Source of the DNA: JAWLCQ01 sp041687095
GTDB taxonomy: Bacteria; Planctomycetota; Phycisphaerae; SM23-33
Assembly: GCA_041687095.1 (NCBI GenBank)
Contig: JAWLCQ010000176.1
Coordinates: 1-9,848 of the forward strand
DNA: 9,848 bases
Direction: 5' to 3'
In this document: in pieces, positions 1 to 5,278 of the stretch
Numbering within the stretch: position 1 is the stretch's first letter
Layout: every line of letters starts with the position of its first letter
Translations under genes and position numbers: made by a program
The notes under the pieces: generated by a model
What the model was told of the DNA's origin: nothing
The model's database searches: none
The model's input: the letters and a program-made list of their open reading frames with translations, nothing else

Positions 1-24
1 GCCGGGGGACAGGAGACCCCCGGC
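1..24. repeat. Perfect 8-bp inverted repeat at window edge
   Basis: GCCGGGGG at 1-8 is exactly complementary to CCCCCGGC at 17-24, with an 8-base loop. It could be the end of a terminator for a gene left of the window, but no T-run follows on either visible side, so it is reported only as a hairpin. The role is unknown. Confidence 0.45.
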
Positions 25-123
25 GCAGGAGGTGGGCACGTGCGACGCCCCCCGGCGCAGATGCCGCGCTGCGTCCGCTGGCCGCGTCGGAGCGCCCCGC
101 GCGTGGTTGCGGAGTCCTGGGGG

Positions 124-132
124 TGCTACAAT
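124..132 (+). promoter_or_regulatory. Extended -10 promoter candidate upstream of the histidine kinase
   Basis: TGCTACAAT at 124-132 matches the extended -10 pattern TGn-TATAAT with one change (TACAAT). No good -35 lies at the usual distance; TTGCGG at 107-112 is only 14 bases away. Transcription would begin near 139, leaving a leader of about nine bases before ATG 148. This supports the 148 start but would be an unusually short leader. If the GTG at 40 is used instead, this box is fortuitous. Confidence 0.35.
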
Positions 133-147
133 GCGGCGCGGCAGGGA

Positions 148-2187
148 ATGATGCGAATTCGACTCCGCGCCAAACTGGTTGTGCTCCTGCTCGTCGTGGC
201 GATCCTTCCGCTGATCGTAGCGACGGCGACGGTGGTGTTGCGCATGCGGGAGATGCGGGTGCAGTCGTTCGAGCAGCGCCTCGCCGCCGCCGCCGCCGCC
301 GAGGCCCGCATCATGGAGGTATCGCTCGCCAAGGACGTCGCCCGTCTGGCGCTGGTGATGCGGAGGCCCTCCGTCATCGACGCCGTCCGCCAAGCCCCTC
401 CCCCGCTTTCCCCGGACGAGCGGCAGGCCCTGGACGCCGCCTGGCCGACGCTGCCCGCGGACGACCCCCGCGTCCTCGCCGTCCTCGATAACCCCACGAG
501 CGAACTCCTCCGCCATATCCAGCAGGACGACCCGCGGATGGTCGAACTGCTCGTCACCGACCGCCACGGCCAGCTCGTCGCCGCCAGCGGCCGCACGTCC
601 GACTTCTACCAGGCCGATGAACTCTGGTGGCGGGAGGCGTGGCACGAGGGGGCGGGGCGCATCTTCATCCCCCCCGTCTCCCTCGACCGCAGCACCGGGG
701 TGTGGAGCGTGGACCTGTGCTTCCCCATCAAGTCCAACGACGAGGTCCTCGGGGTGGCCAAGGCGGTCCTGGACCTGTCGCTCTGGGTCGGAGGGCCGCA
801 GCGCGACGTGGGGGAGTTCGAGGCGTGGGTGGCGCTGCTGTCGTCCGACGGGGCGGTCCTCTATACGTCGCCCGGCACGCGGGAGGCGTTCGGGAACCTC
901 GAAACGCTGCGCACGGAGGCGTGGGCGATGCGCCCGGGCCGGGGGGCCGTGTACCGCCACCGCGAGATCCTCGCCGTCGGCCGCATCCACATCCCCGAGC
1001 AGATCGGGCTCTCGGAGGTCGCCTCCCCCACGTGGCTGCTGGTGCTCCACATGCCGCAGTCCGTCCCCCTCCGCGAGGTCAACCGCCTGAGCGTCGTGAC
1101 GGCGGCGCTGGCGGGGGGGGTGATCGCGGTCCTGTTCCTCGGGGGCTGGTTCCTGGTCAACCGCAGCGTGGTGCGGCGGGTGCGGAGGCTGGCCCAGGCG
1201 ACGCAGGAGGTCTCCGGGGGGGACCTGACCCGCCGCGTCCCCCTGGAGTGGGACGGCCGCCGGCTGCTGGGACGCGACGAGATCGACGACCTCGCCCGCG
1301 ACTTCAACCGCATGGTCGAGCGCGTGCAGCGCTCCCACGAGATGCTCCAGGCCGCCAACGACCTCAAGAGCCGCTTCATCAAGATCGCGTCCCACGAGCT
1401 GCGGACGCCCGTGACGTACATTCTGGGCATCACCTCAATGCTGCAGCGGAGCGAGGACCCCCAACGCCTCCACCAGGCCATCCTCGCCATCGGCGACCGC
1501 GCCCGCCGCCTCAACGAGATCATCCAGGCCATGTTCAAGCTCCTGCCCGAGCAGGCGTACGGGGAGGAACTGCACTACGCGACGGTCGAACTGCCCGCGC
1601 TGCTCCAGCAGGTCCACGAGTCCGTTCGCCCCTTCGCCGAGCAGCGGAACCAGCGCATCGCCCTGGAGTTCCCCGAGGGCCTCACCCCCCTGCACGCCGA
1701 CGCGGCCAAGCTGCGCGACGTGTTCGAGAACCTGGTGATGAACGCCGTGAAGTTCACGCCCGACGGGGGGGCGATCGCCCTCCGCGTGCACCGCCAACTG
1801 GGCGGGTACGTCAGCGTCTCCGTCGCCGACGAGGGCCCCGGGATCCCGACGGAGGACCTCCCGCACATCTTCGAGCCGTTCTTCAGCGGGGGGGAGCTGT
1901 ACCAGCACTCCACCGGGCAGGCGGGGTATGGGAAACGCGGGATGGGGCTGGGACTCGCGGTGGTGCGGCACTTCGTGCAGTTGCACGGGGGGAGCGTGCG
2001 GGTCTCGACGTCGGAGGCGGGCTCGACGTTCACCGTCACGCTGCCCGTCGAACCGCCCGCCCGCGAGGAACGCCCCGAAGCCCCGGAGCCCCCCCCCCAA
2101 TCGCCCGCACACCCCGAGCGCCCCGAGGCGCCCCCGCCGCGGTTCGACGGGACCGTCCGCTACCCGGGGGGGGGCGGGGAGGAGTGA
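148..2187 (+). CDS. Membrane sensor histidine kinase (Cache-like sensor, HAMP, HisKA, HATPase)
   Basis: A 679-residue sensor kinase that should autophosphorylate on a histidine in response to an extracytoplasmic signal and pass the phosphate to a receiver protein. A basic N-terminus (RIRLRAKL) leads into membrane segment 1 at about residues 10-31. A large outer region follows (about 35-313), with a Cache/PAS-like pattern (LVTDRHGQLVAASG, then paired aromatic residues). Membrane segment 2 is at 314-337 and a HAMP linker at about 338-395. The HisKA H-box SHELRTP carries H416. ATPase motifs are N532 of the N box, DEGPGIP at 561-567, the F box around F575 and GMGLGLA at 598-604. No receiver domain is attached. 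After the ATPase domain there is a proline-rich tail (about 635-679) with the unit ERPEAPxPPP nearly repeated. ATG 148 was chosen because membrane segment 1 follows directly; a GTG at 40 has a perfect AGGAGGT six bases upstream and would add 36 residues. The ligand is not predictable. A convergent receiver gene lies next door. Confidence 0.93.
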   Translation: MMRIRLRAKLVVLLLVVAILPLIVATATVVLRMREMRVQSFEQRLAAAAAAEARIMEVSLAKDVARLALVMRRPSVIDAVRQAPPPLSPDERQALDAAWPTLPADDPRVLAVLDNPTSELLRHIQQDDPRMVELLVTDRHGQLVAASGRTSDFYQADELWWREAWHEGAGRIFIPPVSLDRSTGVWSVDLCFPIKSNDEVLGVAKAVLDLSLWVGGPQRDVGEFEAWVALLSSDGAVLYTSPGTREAFGNLETLRTEAWAMRPGRGAVYRHREILAVGRIHIPEQIGLSEVASPTWLLVLHMPQSVPLREVNRLSVVTAALAGGVIAVLFLGGWFLVNRSVVRRVRRLAQATQEVSGGDLTRRVPLEWDGRRLLGRDEIDDLARDFNRMVERVQRSHEMLQAANDLKSRFIKIASHELRTPVTYILGITSMLQRSEDPQRLHQAILAIGDRARRLNEIIQAMFKLLPEQAYGEELHYATVELPALLQQVHESVRPFAEQRNQRIALEFPEGLTPLHADAAKLRDVFENLVMNAVKFTPDGGAIALRVHRQLGGYVSVSVADEGPGIPTEDLPHIFEPFFSGGELYQHSTGQAGYGKRGMGLGLAVVRHFVQLHGGSVRVSTSEAGSTFTVTLPVEPPAREERPEAPEPPPQSPAHPERPEAPPPRFDGTVRYPGGGGEE

Positions 2188-2189
2188 GG

Positions 2190-2206
2190 CGCGGGCTGCG
2201 CCCGCG
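2190..2206 (+). terminator. Hairpin just after the kinase stop, possible terminator
   Basis: CGCGGGC at 2190-2196 pairs perfectly with GCCCGCG at 2200-2206 around a TGC loop, starting two bases after the kinase stop codon. The following bases are T-enriched (GAATTTGTGATTT) but not a pure T-run, so this is a plausible, not typical, intrinsic terminator. Confidence 0.45.
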
Positions 2207-2242
2207 GAATTTGTGATTTCTGAATTTCGACTTTCGATTGGG
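2207..2242. repeat. Degenerate AT-rich heptad repeat
   Basis: In a very GC-rich setting, this stretch is a row of about five units seven or eight bases long: GAATTTG, TGATTTC, TGAATTTC, GACTTTC, GATTGGG. A similar run occurs at 5051-5087, also just downstream of a gene. The shared pattern is roughly GATTTC or GAATTTC. It may be a remnant of a dispersed intergenic repeat; the function is unknown. Confidence 0.45.
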
Positions 2243-2264
2243 CGGATGCCCGTGGGGGACGGGA

Positions 2265-2282
2265 GATTGCGGGTCCGCAATC
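2265..2282. repeat. Hairpin in the convergent kinase/receiver gap
   Basis: GATTGCG at 2265-2271 pairs exactly with CGCAATC at 2276-2282 around a GGTC loop. It sits midway between the two convergent genes. Neither strand has a T-run after it, so terminator function is uncertain. Confidence 0.4.
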
Positions 2283-2360
2283 CTCAAACGGCAGTGGGTG
2301 CTCTGGGGTGAAACACTTGTCGGGCGTGCGAATGATCGCGCCCCGGCGCCGTTGCCTGCT

Positions 2361-2380
2361 GCGCCCGCGTCAGCGGGCGC
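2361..2380 (-). terminator. Hairpin spanning the receiver-gene stop codon
   Basis: GCGCCCGC at 2361-2368 pairs perfectly with GCGGGCGC at 2373-2380; the four loop bases include the stop codon of the minus-strand receiver gene (2370-2372). No T-run follows on the minus strand. An 11-base direct repeat, GGCGCCGTTGC at 2345-2355 and 2376-2386, flanks and overlaps it, as if the end of the gene had been partly duplicated. It could pause or end transcription of the receiver gene, but this is inference. Confidence 0.35.
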
Positions 2381-2753
2381 CGTTGCGGCCGATGAGGAGG
2401 CGGAGGGTGCTGACGATCTCGTCGGGGTCGAAGGGCTTGGAGAAGTAGGCGTCCGCCCCCGCCTCAAAGCCGCGCCGGCGGCAGTCGTCGCTGTCGAGGG
2501 CGGTGATCATGACGATCGCCACGGCCGTTCCGCACTGGGCCTTGAGGCGGCGGCAGGTTTCGAACCCGTCCATCTCGGGGAGCATGACATCGAGGAGGAC
2601 GGCATCGGCGGGGTGGGCGGAGGAGACCTCGAGGGCCTGCTTGCCCGTGTAGGCGGGGACGCTGTCGAGTCCGTGGATGTCGAGCAGCTCGCGCTCCAGC
2701 GCGTTCATTTCGACGTCGTCTTCGACAACCATGACTACGGGACGGTTCGGCAT
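2370..2753 (-). CDS. Stand-alone CheY-type response regulator (receiver domain only)
   Basis: A 127-residue protein consisting of one receiver domain with no output domain. The key residues are all present: acidic pocket E11, D12, D13; phosphoacceptor D55 in LLDVMLPEMDG; switch threonine T84; conserved lysine K106 in SKPFDP. It should accept phosphate from a histidine kinase and act by protein contact, as CheY, Spo0F or DivK do, not by binding DNA. The convergent kinase next door is a candidate partner, though adjacency is the only evidence. ATG at 2753 was chosen as giving the normal receiver N-terminus; an in-frame ATG six codons upstream (2771) is also possible and neither has a clear ribosome site. 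The reading frame stays open back to 3251, but that part is antisense to the next gene and is not receiver-like. An extended -10 box lies at 2806-2814. Cysteines at 67, 74 and 91 are unremarkable. Confidence 0.92.
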   Translation of the reverse strand: MPNRPVVMVVEDDVEMNALERELLDIHGLDSVPAYTGKQALEVSSAHPADAVLLDVMLPEMDGFETCRRLKAQCGTAVAIVMITALDSDDCRRRGFEAGADAYFSKPFDPDEIVSTLRLLIGRNGAR

Positions 2754-2803
2754 TGGCGAATGAGGCTCCATCCGGCGAAACGGGCCCTCGACTTCACAGC
2801 CCT

Positions 2804-2817
2804 GTATGATACCATAC
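2804..2817. promoter_or_regulatory. Shared divergent -10 region between receiver gene and unknown gene
   Basis: On the minus strand, TGGTATCAT (2814-2806) fits the extended -10 pattern with one change and would start transcription near 2799, about 28-46 bases before the receiver start. The plus strand of the same bases reads TATGAT at 2805-2810, a fair -10 for the unknown gene, with a leader of about 57 bases. The box is pseudo-palindromic (GTATG ATAC CATAC). No good -35 is spaced for either. One patch may serve both genes or bind a regulator. Confidence 0.45.
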
Positions 2818-2873
2818 GCTCCGCACCGTGCGGAAGAGCGGACAAAAGCCGGTAACGTACTTATCGAATCATT

Positions 2874-3392
2874 ATGGTTGAGGCTTCTGCAGAATCCACT
2901 GGGCTTCCCTCCGCCCGCGATCTTCGTCGCGCCGTCCTCGCCTACCTGGACCGCGCGTACGGCGGGTCGTGCCCCGCGACGGTGCAGCGGCTGATCCCGC
3001 CCGAGGGCTGCGACGTGCGGAAGTGGCTCATGTCCGAGGCGGTCGAGCGCGACCCCGCCGACGCCCCCCTGCACGCCATCCGCTCCTTCGCCCTCCGCCT
3101 GGGCAACGCCCAGTACCCCCACATGAAGCTCCGCCTCTCCCGCCCCCCGCGGGACGGGGAGTACCTCTTCAGCGTCGACGCCCACGACGCCTTCCTCCAC
3201 GCCCCCCCGTCGAGCCCCGACCACAAGATGCTGGAGGACCTCAAACGCCACAACGCGGCCATCGCGGCCGCCATCAACAGCGCCTGGGACGCCGCCGGGC
3301 TCCTCACGGAGCGGAACTACCTGCGGCGGAAGATCCAGCAGGCCAAGGAGGAGCGCCCCGGGCCCGATGCGGGCCCCGAGGCCTCAGAATAA
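2874..3392 (+). CDS. Conserved-looking hypothetical protein, first gene of a nadB unit
   Basis: I do not recognise this 172-residue protein. It has no signal peptide or membrane segment and is probably cytoplasmic. A helical N-terminal part (about 14-60) is followed by a core (about 66-105, LRLGNAQYPHMKLRLSRPP then GEYLFSVDAHDAF) that looks like beta-strands. A long helix-rich part follows (about 116-160, EDLKRHNAAIAAAINSAWDA, then LTERNYLRRKIQQAKEE) that may form a coiled coil, and then a short charged tail. Third-position GC is very high except in the first dozen codons, and no ribosome site precedes ATG 2874, so the exact start is uncertain; there is no nearby better ATG or GTG. I recall similar sequences among planctomycete hypothetical proteins but cannot verify this. 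Its stop lies seven bases before nadB, with the nadB ribosome site overlapping it, so the two are probably translated from one message. A role linked to NAD synthesis is possible but unsupported by any motif. Confidence 0.8.
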   Translation: MVEASAESTGLPSARDLRRAVLAYLDRAYGGSCPATVQRLIPPEGCDVRKWLMSEAVERDPADAPLHAIRSFALRLGNAQYPHMKLRLSRPPRDGEYLFSVDAHDAFLHAPPSSPDHKMLEDLKRHNAAIAAAINSAWDAAGLLTERNYLRRKIQQAKEERPGPDAGPEASE

Positions 3393-3399
3393 GGACACC

Positions 3400-5046
3400 A
3401 TGGACAGCCAGTACCTCCAGCGGCGGCACCTGATCAGCTTCGAGGCCCGTCGCCTCCCGCATATCTTCACCGACGTGCTCGTCATCGGGTCCGGGGTGGC
3501 CGGCCTCCGCGCCGCCATCGCCGCCGAGGAGTTCGGGGAGGTCATCCTCGTCACCAAGGGCCAGGACCGCGAGTCCAACAGCTACCACGCCCAGGGCGGG
3601 ATGGCCGCCGTGCTCGATCTCGCCGATTCCACCGAAGCCCACATCGCCGACACCCTCACCGTGGGCTCGGGCCTCGCCGACGAACCCGTCGTCCGCGACG
3701 TCCTCGGCCACGCCCCGGACCACGTCCGCGAGATGCTGGAGTGGGGCGTCCGCTTCGACACCGCCGATGGGCACGTGCACCTCACCCGCGAGGGCGGGCA
3801 CAGCGCCAACCGCGTCGTCCACGCCGACGGGGACGCCACGGGCAAGGCCCTCGTCGAGGCCCTGCTGGACCGGGCGCGGTCGCGCCCCAACCTGAAGATC
3901 TTCGACGAGTGCTTTGTCATCGACCTGCTCACCGACCCGCCCACCGGCGGGTCCGACTCCACCTGCGTCGGGGCCCTCACCTACCATCCGCGGTACGGCC
4001 TGCAGATCCTCCGCGCCCGCTGCACGATCCTGGCGGGGGGAGGGGCGGGGATGCTGTGGCGGGAGACGACCAACCCGCCCACCGCCACCTCCGACTCCAC
4101 CGCCCTCGCCTTCCGCGCCGGGGTCGTCCTCGCCGACCTGGAGATGATGCAGTTCCACCCCACCACCCTCTACATCGCCGGGGCCACCCGCTACCTCGTC
4201 AGCGAGGCCGTCCGCGGGGAGGGCGCGTACCTCGTCGATCGCGCGGGGGAACGCTTCATGGCCGCCTACCACCCCATGGGCGAACTCGCCCCGCGCGACG
4301 TCGTCTCCCGCGCCATCCTCGACCGCATGGCCAAGACCAACTCCACCCACGCCTACCTCGACGTCCGCCACATCGGAGCGGCCGCCTTCGCCGCCCGCTT
4401 CCCCCAGATCGACCGCAAGTGCCGCTCCTTCGGCCTCGACCCGGGGAAGGACCTCATCCCCGTCCATCCCGCCGCCCACTACATGATCGGCGGCGTCCGC
4501 ACCGACCTCGAGGGCCGCACCAGCCTCCGCGGGCTCCTGGCGTGCGGGGAGGCGAGCTGCTCCGGGCTCCACGGGGCCAACCGCCTCGCCTCCAACAGCC
4601 TCACCGAGGCCCTCGTCCTGGGCAAGCGCTGCGGGGAACTCGCCGGGGCACTGCTCAGCGAGGGCAACGACCGGCTCACCGCCCGCCCCATCCACTGGGC
4701 GAACCCCCAGTCCGACCGCACCGAGTTGGACCTCACCGACATCCGCAACTCCCTCCGCGCACTGATGTGGCGCAACGTGGGGATCATGCGGAAGGGCGAG
4801 CGGCTGGGCGAGACGCTGGAGATCGTGCAGTTCTGGGGACGGTACGTGCTGGACAAGGAGTTCTTCGACCCCGCCGGGTGGACGGTGCAGAACATGCTCA
4901 CCGGCGCCTACGTCGTCGCCGAACTCGCCCTCCGCCGCACCGAGACCCGCGGGGTCCACTACCGCGAGGACTTCCCCGAGACGGACCCGATGTGGGCGAG
5001 GCACCAGTTGGTCCGGCGGTCGGAGCATCAACTGGTCGTGGGATAG
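3400..5046 (+). CDS. nadB: L-aspartate oxidase (quinolinate synthesis, NAD pathway)
   Basis: A 548-residue flavoprotein, close to the roughly 540 residues of Escherichia coli NadB. It oxidises L-aspartate to iminoaspartate using FAD, with oxygen or fumarate as acceptor; NadA then makes quinolinate for NAD synthesis. Visible motifs: dinucleotide fold GSGVAG at 30-35; SNSYHAQGG; the NadB signature LTREGGHS with E131 followed by RVVHADGDATG; FHPT with H253; APRDVVSR with R299; HPAAHYMIGG with H360; and the FAD-binding stretch GEASCSGLHGANRLASNS with R395. The REGGHS and HGANRLASNS forms favour NadB over succinate dehydrogenase or fumarate reductase flavoprotein. The C-terminal helical domain (about 445-545) is complete. 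ATG 3400 was chosen because AAGGA at 3391-3395, overlapping the stop of the preceding gene, lies four bases upstream; the ATG 33 bases earlier falls inside that gene. The start implies translational coupling. nadA and nadC are not in this window. Confidence 0.95.
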   Translation: MDSQYLQRRHLISFEARRLPHIFTDVLVIGSGVAGLRAAIAAEEFGEVILVTKGQDRESNSYHAQGGMAAVLDLADSTEAHIADTLTVGSGLADEPVVRDVLGHAPDHVREMLEWGVRFDTADGHVHLTREGGHSANRVVHADGDATGKALVEALLDRARSRPNLKIFDECFVIDLLTDPPTGGSDSTCVGALTYHPRYGLQILRARCTILAGGGAGMLWRETTNPPTATSDSTALAFRAGVVLADLEMMQFHPTTLYIAGATRYLVSEAVRGEGAYLVDRAGERFMAAYHPMGELAPRDVVSRAILDRMAKTNSTHAYLDVRHIGAAAFAARFPQIDRKCRSFGLDPGKDLIPVHPAAHYMIGGVRTDLEGRTSLRGLLACGEASCSGLHGANRLASNSLTEALVLGKRCGELAGALLSEGNDRLTARPIHWANPQSDRTELDLTDIRNSLRALMWRNVGIMRKGERLGETLEIVQFWGRYVLDKEFFDPAGWTVQNMLTGAYVVAELALRRTETRGVHYREDFPETDPMWARHQLVRRSEHQLVVG

Positions 5047-5050
5047 CGGG

Positions 5051-5087
5051 GGATTTCGGATTTGCGTGGGTGGGAGTTTCGAGTTCC
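5051..5087. repeat. Second degenerate heptad-like tract
   Basis: Just after the nadB stop there are units GGATTTC, GGATTTG, then after a GTGG-rich spacer GAGTTTC and GAGTTCC. They resemble the units at 2207-2242 in length and pattern. Both sites lie directly downstream of a gene in otherwise GC-rich DNA. No gene is seen between 5047 and 5278. Confidence 0.35.
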
Positions 5088-5208
5088 GCGTGCAGTCCGA
5101 GACCGGGTGCGAAGGAAGACCGACCCGCGGGGCCGCCCCCTGAGGCCTGTCTCGTGGGCATTCCCTGCAGTTGCGTTGCGTGCTCACGGATGGGGGGCTT
5201 GCTTTTCA

Positions 5209-5255
5209 GCCATGCCCACGGGACAAACCCTGCAAGGGCGGTCCCGTGGGATGGC
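5209..5255. repeat. Long nested palindrome upstream of the mannosidase gene
   Basis: The arms GCCATGCCCACGGGAC (5209-5224) and GTCCCGTGGGATGGC (5241-5255) pair over 15 base pairs with one bulged G at 5214. The 16-base loop itself contains CCCT (5228-5231) paired with AGGG (5235-5238) around GCA. The element ends 23 bases before the mannosidase start. It resembles dispersed palindromic repeats of high-GC genomes; it could also affect translation of the following gene. A reading frame runs through it into the mannosidase, which would add about 36 residues, but they look nothing like the enzyme family and are not included. Confidence 0.7.
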
Positions 5256-5278
5256 GTGAGATCACCAGACAGTTCGGG

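Noticed and set aside
627..2216. 529-codon frame overlapping the kinase on the same strand
   Set aside because: It is a shadow frame with G/R/P-rich translation; the kinase frame has all catalytic motifs.
148..2753. Novel defence or mobile system
   Set aside because: No nuclease, toxin, reverse transcriptase, recombinase or phage-like gene is visible; the genes are signalling, metabolic and surface functions.
2754..3251. Long N-terminal extension of the receiver protein
   Set aside because: It is antisense to the unknown gene and crosses the promoter region; the receiver fold begins at the chosen start.
3400..5046. Succinate dehydrogenase or fumarate reductase flavoprotein
   Set aside because: The LTREGGHS and HGANRLASNS motifs and the length fit L-aspartate oxidase, and no iron-sulfur or membrane subunit gene is adjacent.
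3304..5187. 627-codon open frame on the minus strand opposite nadB
   Set aside because: It is fully antisense to a clear nadB, and its sequence is low-complexity, rich in G, E, V and A, as expected from the reverse of GC-biased codons. No known family is visible.
5171..5278. N-terminal extension of the mannosidase through the palindrome
   Set aside because: The 36 added residues come from the nested hairpin and do not resemble the family, which begins near NLNGIWTL; no ribosome site supports the upstream start.
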